Below are positions 1 to 7,626 of a DNA stretch of 64,000 bases, in pieces; within the stretch, counting starts at the first letter, position 1; each line of letters begins with the position of its first letter. The stretch is taken from contig CAZLDS010000010.1 in the NCBI GenBank assembly GCA_964558395.1, positions 12,767 to 76,766 on the forward strand, read 5' to 3'. Source of the DNA: CSP1-5 sp964558395 (GTDB lineage Bacteria > Methylomirabilota > Methylomirabilia > Methylomirabilales > CSP1-5). The notes below the pieces were generated by a model. That model was not told the origin of the DNA, searched no databases, and saw only the letters and a list, made by a program, of their open reading frames with translations. The translations under genes and the position numbers were made by a program.

Positions 1-244
1 GGGACGGTTCGGTGTGCGGTGCATCGGCTTTCGTCGCGTCAGGTTTGGTCGCGGAGGACGGTCTGGCAGTAATCTGCTGTCTGCGAATGATTTGTAGTTC
101 GTCACGGATGGCTTGAAGCGCTTTCAAGATTTCATCCACGCCGAATACCCACCGCAGGAGCCACACGACCGCGACGAGGGCTATCACCCCTACGGCGGCC
201 CAGAAGAGCAGGACCACGAGGCTAGACGACATAATCTGTTCCAT
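1..244 (-). CDS. membrane-anchored small protein, C-terminus beyond window
   Basis: An open frame on the minus strand starts at ATG 244 and runs off the left edge with no stop. The first 35 residues hold one strong hydrophobic segment (about residues 8-33), followed by a charged stretch predicted helical (DEILKALQAIRDELQIIRRQ) and a Pro/Thr/Lys-rich tail. This is the layout of a single-pass inner-membrane protein with a cytoplasmic helical arm. It starts 5 bp after the stop of the amidohydrolase at 250-1095, so the two are probably co-transcribed. Function unknown. Confidence 0.6.
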   Translation of the reverse strand, partial: MEQIMSSSLVVLLFWAAVGVIALVAVVWLLRWVFGVDEILKALQAIRDELQIIRRQQITARPSSATKPDATKADAPHTEPS

Positions 245-249
245 GGTCG

Positions 250-1095
250 TTATTCCTTCTGTGGGCTGCCAAAGAGGCGCTCGCCATTCAGATAGGCGAT
301 CTGCTCGGCCACCTCGCGGGGAAGTTGCCCCAGCCAGACACGGGTCGCCTTGGCTTCCGCGGCCAGCGAGTGCCAGCGCGAGGGGATCCGCGTATCAGTC
401 CCAACCATGAAGCGATCCGGATGGCGAAGGAAGAGGGTGCGCCACTGGGGGTCGAGCGTGCCATTCGGCGCGACATCAAAGCGGAGGGAGAGTTCCACCC
501 AGAGCTGTGGATATAGGTCAAGCAGGCGACTCACCTCTTTGGCCGGCGACGACATCCCGGCGTGGGCCCAGAGGATCTTGACCTGAGGGTAAAGCGTCAG
601 CATCCTTTCGACCGCAGCCTCGTCCACGTGAGCATGCAAAAAGAGGCCATCCTTTGCCGCCAGCTCGGCCAAGCGCTTGACGACCCGGACGTCTGTTTGC
701 ACCGCCGCGAGGTGAAACTCGCCGATTCCCTTGTAAATCCCTCGACCTAGTCTTTCCTCGAGATACGCCTGCACCGCCGGATCGCTGTGCCAGCTCCCCA
801 TATCGCCCCCCGTCCGATAGGGCCGCAAGAAGGGAACGATCCGCTTCGGATCCGCCTGGTACACCTTTAACCTCCCCTGGTCCGGCGTACTCGACACCAG
901 CGTCTTCCGGATCCCGGCCTGTTCCAGAATGGCAATGGCCTGCTCCGGGCTGAGACTGCCCCAGTCGCTCTGGCTGTAGTGGATGTGTGCATCAAAAAAT
1001 GGCATCTCCTGCGCCTGGGTGAGATCAGAGGTCTCCAAGAGGAAAACGGTGAGGGACAAAATGACAGCAAAGGCCATGAAGGGTTTCATGAACAT
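250..1095 (-). CDS. secreted amidohydrolase-like TIM-barrel metal-dependent hydrolase
   Basis: This 281-residue protein has an N-terminal signal peptide (hydrophobic residues about 5-20, followed by a TQAQE cleavage-like region). A TIM-barrel metal hydrolase of the amidohydrolase 2 type follows. Metal-ligand motifs are visible in order: DAHIHY (HxH, strand 1) just after the signal peptide, GIGEFHL, HAHVDEA, WAHAGMS and a late VGTDTRIP supplying the conserved Asp. The family hydrolyses or decarboxylates C-N, C-O or C-C bonds in small molecules; the substrate cannot be read here. A periplasmic location is inferred from the signal peptide. ATG 1095 was used; an in-frame ATG at 1089 is an alternative. 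It ends 5 bp before the small membrane protein at the window edge. Confidence 0.8.
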   Translation of the reverse strand: MFMKPFMAFAVILSLTVFLLETSDLTQAQEMPFFDAHIHYSQSDWGSLSPEQAIAILEQAGIRKTLVSSTPDQGRLKVYQADPKRIVPFLRPYRTGGDMGSWHSDPAVQAYLEERLGRGIYKGIGEFHLAAVQTDVRVVKRLAELAAKDGLFLHAHVDEAAVERMLTLYPQVKILWAHAGMSSPAKEVSRLLDLYPQLWVELSLRFDVAPNGTLDPQWRTLFLRHPDRFMVGTDTRIPSRWHSLAAEAKATRVWLGQLPREVAEQIAYLNGERLFGSPQKE

Positions 1096-1116
1096 TGGTC
1101 CGCCGTTATAGGAGGC

Positions 1117-1326
1117 TTACACTCCAATGGCTGCCAACCACATCGCTGTTGCAGTGCTCGTCCACCGCTCCAGCCCGAGCGCTTCCAGGACTAACTGCAC
1201 CGATAGCGCAGCGAGAATCATCCCCATGACACGAATGAGTATCGCGGCACCAGTGTGACCGATGACGCGAAGAATCTGATTCGCAGCCAGCATGAATACG
1301 CAGGTCACCGCAAGGATCGCTACCAT
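1117..1326 (-). pseudogene. MarC family membrane protein, C-terminal fragment left of the gap
   Basis: This 69-residue hydrophobic segment matches the C-terminal third of MarC/YhgN-type integral membrane proteins (ILRVIGHTGAAILIRVMG, then LSVQLVLEALG). It begins at the border of the assembly gap. The N-terminal third of the same gene lies at 1475-1702. About 75 residues of a usual MarC protein (around 200 residues, six membrane segments) are missing between the pieces. The ATG used here is an internal Met and not a true start. MarC proteins have no firmly established substrate. Confidence 0.7.
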
Positions 1327-1482
1327 ANNNNNNNNNNNNNNNNNNNNNNNNNNNNNNNNNNNNNNNNNNNNNNNNNNNNNNNNNNNNNNNNNNNNNNNNN
1401 NNNNNNNNNNNNNNNNNNNNNNNNNNNAATCTGATTCGCAGCCAGCATGAATACGCAGGTCACCGCAAGGATCGCTACCATA
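1273..1482. repeat. 55-bp exact duplication flanking the assembly gap
   Basis: Bases 1273-1327 are repeated exactly at 1428-1482, immediately on either side of the 100-N gap. An exact overlap of 55 bases at two contig ends is what de Bruijn-graph assemblers leave when adjacent edges share one k-mer. It is most simply an assembly product and not a biological repeat. Confidence 0.85.
1328..1427. other. assembly gap of 100 N
   Basis: Exactly 100 N characters, the conventional filler for a gap of unknown size. The gap interrupts a MarC family gene on the minus strand. Confidence 0.98.
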
Positions 1483-1702
1483 GTGAGATCAGCTGGACCC
1501 CCATGCCCGACAACAGAATCTCTCCAATGACTATTGAACCAATGAGGATGACTGACGAGTACAGTGTTGCCTTGAGGGCCGTCTTCCTTCGCTGTTCGAC
1601 CGTGAGTCGGGTCGTCACCGCTGCAAAAACCGACAGGGTTCCGATCGGATCAATCGTCGTCCAGAGCATCAGGGTATCGCGGATGAATTTCTCAGCCATC
1701 AT
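1475..1702 (-). pseudogene. MarC family membrane protein, N-terminal fragment right of the gap
   Basis: From ATG 1702 (or ATG 1699) the frame encodes a MarC N-terminus: TTIDPIGTLSVFAAVT is the family's conserved first-helix region, followed by a second membrane segment ending GMGVQLISL. AAGGAG lies about 10 bases upstream of the first ATG. The frame then meets a TAG inside the duplicated 55-bp block. Joining the two contigs at that block gives a frameshift and omits the middle third, so the gene is either truly deleted or misassembled. A second, intact MarC gene lies at 20717-21295. Confidence 0.7.
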
Positions 1703-1745
1703 TGAGCTGCGTCTCCTTTCGAGGGACAGGAAAGACCCCCCAGGG

Positions 1746-2813
1746 TCAAGGACCGCCGACCCCTTTTTTCCGTTCAGTCTGAGCCTGGCTTCTCGTCGCG
1801 GCGAACTCCGGCAACTGGAATTTCCGCCGGTAGGCGCCCGGCGTGATCCGCGTCGTGCGCTTGAACAGACGCCGGAAAAAGGCAGGATCCTCGTAGCCGA
1901 CTTTCCAGCTGATCTCGTCAATCGGCGTGTCGGTTCTCTCCAGTTGACGCTTTGCCTCCGCGATCCGGAGGTGCTGGACGTAGGCAATGGGGGCATACCC
2001 CGCGGCTTTCGTAAAGCGACGCTTGAAGCTTCTTTCGGGCAGGCCGGACCGCCGCACCACCTCTTCGACCGGCGCGGCCACAGAGAAATGGCCGCCCAAC
2101 CATTGTTGGGCGTCCAGCACAACCGCATCACCGTGATCGGTGGGTGCCTCGAACACCACGTAGGGTCCCTGGCCGTCCACATGCCACTGTAACAGCATGA
2201 ACTTGGCGATCGCCTGCGCCGCCGCCGGTCCGACATGCCGGGCAATGAGGTAGAGAACCAGGTCGTGCCACGACGCCGACGCACCCGACATGACGAATTG
2301 CTGGCGGTCACCCGTGGCGACCAGTACCTTCTCGAGGCGCAGGCGGACCTTCGGGAAGTGTCGGTTGAAGGTCCGGGCATAGGCCCAGTGGATCGTGGCT
2401 TCGCGGCCGTCGAGAAGACCTGTTTCGGCCAGCACGAGAACCCCGGAACACGCGGAACACAACATCGCGCCCCGGGCATGCATATCCGTGAGCCACTCCA
2501 CCATGGCTGGATAGCGCCCCGGAATCCACTCACTCCCCTCGACCATCATTGACGGGATGATAACGATGTCCGTCCGGTCGAGCTCGTCGACCGTGCGATG
2601 GGGGGCGACCGGCAGCCCGCTTGCCGTGCCCGTGTGCGCGCGGGTCGGCGCAACGATTTCCACGTGGAAGGGGTTTTCACCGGGCACCGCGTCGTCGAAG
2701 GTGCCGACCAGGCCAAAGCAGTTTAACACGTCGTAGACGCCGCTCAGCGACGAGACGATCGCCTCTGGAATCGACACCAGGCTGACGTGGAAACGCCGTC
2801 CCCCCCCGCTCAT
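1746..2813 (-). CDS. GlxA-type transcriptional regulator (DJ-1/PfpI domain plus AraC helix-turn-helix)
   Basis: This 355-residue cytoplasmic regulator has an N-terminal DJ-1/PfpI (class I glutamine amidotransferase-like) domain, about residues 5-200, with the nucleophile-elbow-like CSACSG followed by a TIHWAY segment. A C-terminal AraC/XylS DNA-binding domain covers about 230-330 (RSFKRRFTKAAG, then IDEISWKVGYEDPAFFRRLFKR). ATG 2813 was chosen because GAGGAG sits 6 bases upstream; longer in-frame starts up to 2879 would overlap the promoter. GlxA-type regulators usually activate genes for amine or amino-acid catabolism, and the ligand-binding half often lacks enzymatic activity. It is transcribed divergently from the TPR gene at 2930. 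Confidence 0.9.
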   Translation of the reverse strand: MSGGGRRFHVSLVSIPEAIVSSLSGVYDVLNCFGLVGTFDDAVPGENPFHVEIVAPTRAHTGTASGLPVAPHRTVDELDRTDIVIIPSMMVEGSEWIPGRYPAMVEWLTDMHARGAMLCSACSGVLVLAETGLLDGREATIHWAYARTFNRHFPKVRLRLEKVLVATGDRQQFVMSGASASWHDLVLYLIARHVGPAAAQAIAKFMLLQWHVDGQGPYVVFEAPTDHGDAVVLDAQQWLGGHFSVAAPVEEVVRRSGLPERSFKRRFTKAAGYAPIAYVQHLRIAEAKRQLERTDTPIDEISWKVGYEDPAFFRRLFKRTTRITPGAYRRKFQLPEFAATRSQAQTERKKGVGGP

Positions 2814-2850
2814 TCCAATCTCCTCTGGCATAAATGAACCGATTATGGCA

Positions 2851-2879
2851 ATTCTAGCTCTTACATCGGGCTGGCGCAA
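2851..2879 (-). promoter_or_regulatory. sigma-70-type promoter for the GlxA-type regulator
   Basis: On the minus strand TTGCGC (2879-2874) and TAGAAT (2856-2851) are separated by 17 bases. This puts transcription start about 30 bases before ATG 2813. Confidence 0.5.
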
Positions 2880-2929
2880 CCATTATTCTCCGGTCGAGGA
2901 CGCTGAAAAACCAAAAGGAGGGTAACGAC

Positions 2930-4681
2930 ATGAGCATTCACAAACAGCATCGGAACCACTTCCTGATTCCCCTACTGCTCGCCGTGCTGGCCCTGGCACC
3001 CGGCGGGCCGGTCGAGGCACACAAGGAGAACACGCACGACTCACGGGCCCTGGCGGAGGACCCCCGTCTGGCGCCGGGGCAGATCGCCCCGCTGCTCGAG
3101 GGACTGGGCGACCATCACCACAAAGTGACCACGACGTCCGAGCGAGCACAACTCTTCTTCGACCAGGGACTGAAGCTCACGTTCGCCTTTAACCACAAGG
3201 AGGCGCTGCGCGCCTTCAAGGAGGCCGCGCGGCTCGATCCCGATTGCGCCATGGCTTACTGGGGCTGGGCGCTCGTTCTTGGCCCCAATCTCAACCTGCC
3301 CATGCGGCCTGAGGTCGTCGGACAGGCGTACGAGGCGATCCGGATGGCCGTGGCACGCAAGGATAAGGTTTCCCAGAAGGAGCGAGACTACATCGACGCC
3401 CTTGCCAGGCGCTACACGAACGATCCGAAGGCCGACCGCGGGCCGCTGGATAAGGCCTACGCGGACGCTATGGCCGCGCTCTACGCCAAGTATCCCGAGG
3501 ACGGCGATGCCGCAACGCTCTATGCGGCGTCGCTGATGAACCTCATGCCGTGGGACTACTGGAGCAAGGACGGCCGTCCGAAGCACGAGACCACGCAAAC
3601 GGTCCTCGAGGTACTGGAATCGGTGATCGCGCGAAATCCTCGCCACATGGGTGCGCTGCACTACTACATCCACATCGTCGAGGCCGTGCAGCCCGACCGG
3701 GGCGAGCGCGCTGCGGATCTGCTGCGCGGCCTCGCGCCCGGCGCGGGGCATCTCGTGCACATGCCCTCCCACATCTACATCCAGCTCGGCCGTTACGCCG
3801 AGTCCTTCGAGTTGAATGCGAACGCCGCCAAGGCCGACGAGGGCTACATCACGCAGTGCCGTGCCCAGGGGATCTACCCCCTGAACTACTACCCCCACAA
3901 TGTGCATTTCTTGGCCTGGGCCGCGACCATGCAAGGCCGCAGCGCCGAGGCGCTGGCCGCGGCGCGCAAAGTGGCCTCGCGTGTGCCCAAAGACATGCAC
4001 GGCGACGACTGGGCGCTCTACCAGACGTTCCTCAGCATGCCGCTCGACGTCATGGTCCGTTTCGGGATGTGGGACACAATCCTGACCGAGCCTCGGCCGC
4101 CCGAGAACGCGCGTTTCTGGACCGGCATGTGGCACTACGCCCGGGGCATGGCCTACGCGCACACAGACCGGATCGCGGAGGCACGCGACGAGCTAGCCGT
4201 CCTGGCGCGGATTCTGGAGGACCCGACCACGCCCCAAACTCTGGTCAACTTCAGCAACGCCGGCACCCTACTGACGATCGCACGGGAGGTGCTGGCCGGC
4301 GAGGTCCGCTCAATGCACGGCGAGGTCGACATGGCGCTCTCACACCTCGAGCGGGCGGTGCGCCTCGAGGACAGCCTGCCCTATAGCGAGCCCCCGGTCT
4401 GGTTCACGCCCACGCGGCACTACCTCGGCGCGGCGTTGCTCCGCGCCAGCCGTCCCCTCGAGGCCGAGGCGGTCTACTGGCAGGATCTGGCCAAGAACCG
4501 GGAGAACGGCTTCGCGCTGTACGGCCTTGCCCAGGCGCTCGAGGCGCAGGGCCGGGACGACGAGGCGTTAAGCATTCGCAGACGATTCCAGAAGGCCTGG
4601 GCGGCAGCGGACGTCACAGTCCCGTCGTCGTCCTTTCAGGCCGCTCCAAGTCACGCCGTCCACAACGCCATGGTGCGGTAG
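2930..4681 (+). CDS. secreted tetratricopeptide-repeat protein
   Basis: This 583-residue protein begins with a signal peptide (basic start, then FLIPLLLAVLALAP, cleavage near VEAHKE). TPR-type helical repeats follow: one near residues 80-115 (LFFDQGLKLTFAFNHKEALR, then DPDCAMAYWGWAL), and others around 235-330, 395-450 and 500-560. Intervening His/Trp-rich segments such as GALHYYIHIVEA and HMPSHIYIQLGRYAES are typical of a conserved family of periplasmic TPR proteins of unknown function. AAAAGGAGG lies 8 bases before the ATG. It probably acts as a periplasmic protein-interaction scaffold; no catalytic motif is visible. It is divergent from the GlxA-type regulator and separated from the convergent cupin gene by a strong hairpin. 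Confidence 0.85.
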   Translation: MSIHKQHRNHFLIPLLLAVLALAPGGPVEAHKENTHDSRALAEDPRLAPGQIAPLLEGLGDHHHKVTTTSERAQLFFDQGLKLTFAFNHKEALRAFKEAARLDPDCAMAYWGWALVLGPNLNLPMRPEVVGQAYEAIRMAVARKDKVSQKERDYIDALARRYTNDPKADRGPLDKAYADAMAALYAKYPEDGDAATLYAASLMNLMPWDYWSKDGRPKHETTQTVLEVLESVIARNPRHMGALHYYIHIVEAVQPDRGERAADLLRGLAPGAGHLVHMPSHIYIQLGRYAESFELNANAAKADEGYITQCRAQGIYPLNYYPHNVHFLAWAATMQGRSAEALAAARKVASRVPKDMHGDDWALYQTFLSMPLDVMVRFGMWDTILTEPRPPENARFWTGMWHYARGMAYAHTDRIAEARDELAVLARILEDPTTPQTLVNFSNAGTLLTIAREVLAGEVRSMHGEVDMALSHLERAVRLEDSLPYSEPPVWFTPTRHYLGAALLRASRPLEAEAVYWQDLAKNRENGFALYGLAQALEAQGRDDEALSIRRRFQKAWAAADVTVPSSSFQAAPSHAVHNAMVR

Positions 4682-4723
4682 GTGCAGCGAAGACGCAAAC
4701 ACGACAAATCACCTCACCGCCAT

Positions 4724-4766
4724 GAGGGCTGCCGGCGTTGCCGAGTTGGCAACGCCGGCAGCCCTC
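4724..4766. terminator. long perfect hairpin between convergent genes
   Basis: A 19-bp perfect inverted repeat (GAGGGCTGCCGGCGTTGCC with a GAGTT loop) lies between the stops of the convergent TPR and cupin genes. It has no U-tract on either side, so it is a weak intrinsic terminator by the usual rule. It may still block read-through in both directions. Confidence 0.5.
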
Positions 4767-4869
4767 ACCCTTGGACGCCTGGACGGCCCCCGTTAACCCG
4801 AATCCCCTTGGGCTAACCTCTTTCCTTAGGATCAGCGTCCTTCCAAAACACTCCTGACCCGTATGGTGA

Positions 4870-5349
4870 CTACTTGTGTTTGGTGGGCGGTGGAAGATAG
4901 GTTGTACCGGTCGCTCCCACGGCGGTCACCTGGACGATCACGTCGCCGGATTTCGCCCAGGCAAAATGTGGCTGCTTGGCTGGCTCCGTGAAAAAGCTGC
5001 CGGGCGGCAGCGCCCTCAATTTTGCCTCGTCAAAGGTATCGCCGTAACCATAATGCAAGGTTCCCGAAATGACCGAGACCATTCGGTCTTTATGATGCCA
5101 ATGCGGTTGCACCTTGAGATTGGCCGAAATCTTGATGCGTACCGTATAGAGTACAGCTTTCCTGGGGTCGCCGGCGAGCACCACCACCTGCAGGCCACTC
5201 GGCGAGGTCGGATTGGCATGCCACTGTATTTCATCGGGAGTGAGCTGCACGATGCCCAAGGACTCATTTTGGGCCCGCACATCCCCCACACTAAAGGTCC
5301 CTACCACAACCAGAAGCATACATGCTGCCGAACGGATAGCGGGTTTCAT
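4870..5349 (-). CDS. periplasmic cupin-domain protein
   Basis: This 159-residue protein has a signal peptide (AACMLLVVVGTFSVGDVRAQ) and one cupin beta-barrel, about residues 40-145. The metal-binding pattern is recognisable: PHWHHKDRMVSVISG (HxH and later residues) and, in the second motif, PPGSFFTEPAKQPHFAW. The family binds a divalent metal and may be an enzyme or a sensor; the role is unknown. ATG 5349 was chosen because GGGAGG lies 5 bases upstream; a longer start would lack a signal peptide at the N-terminus. The start overlaps the stop of a possible 49-residue frame (ATGA), which may couple their translation. Confidence 0.82.
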   Translation of the reverse strand: MKPAIRSAACMLLVVVGTFSVGDVRAQNESLGIVQLTPDEIQWHANPTSPSGLQVVVLAGDPRKAVLYTVRIKISANLKVQPHWHHKDRMVSVISGTLHYGYGDTFDEAKLRALPPGSFFTEPAKQPHFAWAKSGDVIVQVTAVGATGTTYLPPPTKHK

Positions 5350-5495
5350 GTGTCCTCCCTTCCGTTCCCGTGGGTCCACGCCCCGTCGGCGCAACTATTA
5401 AAGATCTCTATCACTCCCGTTTCGGTTGACCACGAATTCCACCACCACCATTCTTGTTCGGTGATGAGCGCTCCGCGCACAACGATGGTCGCCAT
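5346..5495 (-). CDS. possible 49-residue upstream peptide overlapping the cupin start
   Basis: A frame from ATG 5495 has GGGAGG 8 bases upstream and ends in a TGA that overlaps the cupin ATG (ATGA). The peptide contains four consecutive Trp (EQEWWWWNSW). No family was recognised. The region 5350-5576 otherwise holds no gene. The four Trp come from a short GGT/TGG run and may be coincidence. Confidence 0.25.
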   Translation of the reverse strand: MATIVVRGALITEQEWWWWNSWSTETGVIEIFNSCADGAWTHGNGREDT

Positions 5496-5576
5496 GCAAG
5501 CAACCTCCCATGTCCACACGTGAGGCGGTAGCTGCCCGTCAAAAGCAAAACGCCCGTGCTTTGCTTGTCGAGGGCA

Positions 5577-6341
5577 TCAAGATTTGTCTGATGCGCCAAT
5601 AACCGTATTGCCGCCAGCGTTGCTGCGCCACAAGGCGATCCCGCCGAGGAGGCCCGCGATATTGGGAACGGTCTTGGTTCTCGGGGGCAGCGGGCCAGTG
5701 ATTTTCTTGGCGTTCCCCCCGCCGAGGTAGACGCGGTCGTAGCTAAACAGGTCCTCGAGCGCACCGACGGCTTTCCGTAGCCGCTTATTCCAGCGACGTT
5801 TCCCGACCTTCTTCAACGCAACGTTTCCAAGCTGTTCTTCGTAGGTTTTGCCGCGCCGGAAGGCATGGTGGGCGAGTTCCAAGTTGGGCACCAGTGTGCC
5901 ATCGACGAACAATGCCGATCCAAGACCGGTTCCCAAAGTGAGAACCAGCTCGACGCCGTGCCCGTTGATGGCACCGAACCCCTGTACATCGGCGTCATTG
6001 GCGACCCGGACGGGTCGCTTGAGCCGCTTTCCCAGTTCTTTCGCCAGAGTGAAATTCTCCCAACCGCCGTCCAAGTTCGGTGCCGTCTCCGTGACACCGT
6101 TTCGGACGACGCCCGGAAACCCCACGGACACACGGTCGAATGGCCCCTGCGCACCTGCCAGTCGTTTGATGACGCGCAGAATCGCCGTCGGTATCGCGGG
6201 TCGCGGCGTTTCGATCCGTCCGCGTTCGGTCAATGCTTCCCCTTTCGCATTCAAAATGATGGCCTTTATACCAGTCCCGCCAATATCGACCGAGAGGGTT
6301 CGCGTGTCGTCTGACGCGGCCCGAGAACGTTTACGACTCAT
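5577..6341 (-). CDS. ppgK: polyphosphate glucokinase-like ROK family kinase
   Basis: This 254-residue cytoplasmic sugar kinase has an N-terminal phosphate-1 motif (LSVDIGGTGIKAI), the ROK Gly-Phe-Pro segment VGFPGVV, the sugar-binding VANDADVQGFG with the catalytic Asp, and the second phosphate motif TLGTGLGSAL. The region after it (ELAHHAFRRGKTYEEQLG, then RRWNKRL) resembles polyphosphate-glucose phosphotransferases more than ATP-only ROK glucokinases, which have a Cys-rich zinc site here. The expected reaction is glucose plus polyphosphate (or ATP) giving glucose 6-phosphate. ATG 6341 has GGAGGG about 9 bases upstream. Adjacent genes show no sugar pathway. Confidence 0.82.
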   Translation of the reverse strand: MSRKRSRAASDDTRTLSVDIGGTGIKAIILNAKGEALTERGRIETPRPAIPTAILRVIKRLAGAQGPFDRVSVGFPGVVRNGVTETAPNLDGGWENFTLAKELGKRLKRPVRVANDADVQGFGAINGHGVELVLTLGTGLGSALFVDGTLVPNLELAHHAFRRGKTYEEQLGNVALKKVGKRRWNKRLRKAVGALEDLFSYDRVYLGGGNAKKITGPLPPRTKTVPNIAGLLGGIALWRSNAGGNTVIGASDKS

Positions 6342-6427
6342 CGTCGGGTTCCCTCCGCCGTGGGTTCGCGTTGAATCGCTCCCCAAACACAATCTTGCTC
6401 TACAGGTAACCCCCCCCGGACTCTACC

Positions 6428-7125
6428 TCAGTAGACGAACGGCACCAATTTCTTGGTGCGTGCCGCATACATCTGGAAAGTTTCTCCATGGCGCTCAGCC
6501 AAATAGTGATCCAGCGCCGGGATGTTCAGAACCACAAAGCCCCACAGCATCACGACCGGAATAAACAACAACACTGCACGGGCCGTCAGAAGCGCCCATC
6601 CAGTAAAGAGAACCAAATCGCCGAAATAGTTAATATGCATCGCGTACCGGAAGAGGCCCTCCGTATAGAGCCGTCCCTGATGCTGCGGCTGTCGTCTCCA
6701 GACATGCCGCTGATATTCGGCGCCGCTATTGAGGCATGAACCAGGTAGAGAAGAACGCCGACGACCTCAATAAGTCCAACCGGCGCGGTCTGCCGCCCGC
6801 CGAAAAAGGCAAAGCACATGTGGAGCGCTCCGATCCACGCCGCGACCGTCCCCACCTCGGCCCAGCCCGTGCGTCGCTTGAGGAAGACGAAAAGGGTTAC
6901 CAGCACGCGCAAGAAGTACATGGCTGCCGCACCGAGCAGTAGTATCCGGCGGAGTGGCGAGGCGAGGTCGGCTCCGAGGTTTAGCCATCCTGAGACAGTG
7001 CGGATTCCCCCTGCAAAGAGCAACCATGCGGCAGCACATACCGCACTCAGATGGAACAGAGCAAGGCCGCTCTTCGGAAGCACGGAGGGTGCCTTCTGGC
7101 GATACATATCGGCAAAACCCCTCAC
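6428..7125 (-). pseudogene. isoprenylcysteine carboxyl methyltransferase-like membrane protein, one frameshift
   Basis: Two overlapping minus-strand frames encode the two halves of one multi-pass membrane protein of the ICMT/DUF1295 type. The first half (from GTG 7125 or ATG 7107) has four to five hydrophobic segments and runs in frame through LLYLVHAS. The second frame continues as LNSGAEYQRHVW and then EGLFRYAMHINYFGDLV, the family's conserved C-terminal methyltransferase-like region, ending FVY at 6428. One missing base near 6733 accounts for the split. The family includes SAM-dependent methylases and steroid-reductase-like enzymes; activity is unknown. It may be a real mutation or a base-call error. 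Confidence 0.75.
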
Positions 7126-7173
7126 AGCTTGCTTCCCAAACCGCAGCAGCCGCCTCCCCGACGCGCATCCCCG

Positions 7174-7581
7174 TTACTTGCCTAATTGTACCTCCGCGCG
7201 CTTTTTCTTCGCGAACTCGTGAAGATCGTAGGTCAGATAGAATTCGGTGCGGAAGGAGCGCCACGCCGTGAGCTCGATCGCACGATTCAGCTGGCGAACA
7301 CGCTCGGGCGGAACGCGGAGAATGATCACCTGCCCGATTCCCATCATCACGTACCAGCCGACGACCTCTACCCCTTCCGATGGAAACGTGGTCCAGAACT
7401 TCGTCTCCGTCAACTTTTTACTGATCTCACTAAGCGTCTTGGATTGATCGTGCTTGAGGAAGACCGTGAGCAGAATGTAATCATTCGGTAAAAGGGTTGG
7501 ATCTTTTTTTTCAGCCGCGTTGAGCAGAGTTGGAGCGATGACTGCCATCATGAGAACTACAAAGGTAATTACGCACCGCAT
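7174..7581 (-). CDS. secreted hypothetical protein
   Basis: This 135-residue protein has a clear signal peptide (FVVLMMAVIAPTLLNAAEKK). The mature part alternates beta strands and helices, with DYILLTVFLKHDQ, a conserved-looking VEVVGWYVMMGIGQVI and a basic C-terminus. No named domain was recognised. GGAGGAGG lies 7 bases before the ATG. It probably acts in the periplasm. It starts 46 bp beyond the stop of the NmrA gene at 7627, on the same strand. Confidence 0.7.
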   Translation of the reverse strand: MRCVITFVVLMMAVIAPTLLNAAEKKDPTLLPNDYILLTVFLKHDQSKTLSEISKKLTETKFWTTFPSEGVEVVGWYVMMGIGQVIILRVPPERVRQLNRAIELTAWRSFRTEFYLTYDLHEFAKKKRAEVQLGK

Positions 7582-7626
7582 AGGAAGACCTCCTCCTCAC
7601 GGAAGTGAGAGCCTCACGCTATTCGA

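Noticed and set aside
5411..5764. Protein on the minus strand with Arg/Ser-rich content
   Set aside because: It is a shadow frame of the polyphosphate glucokinase with typical low-complexity Arg/Ser composition.
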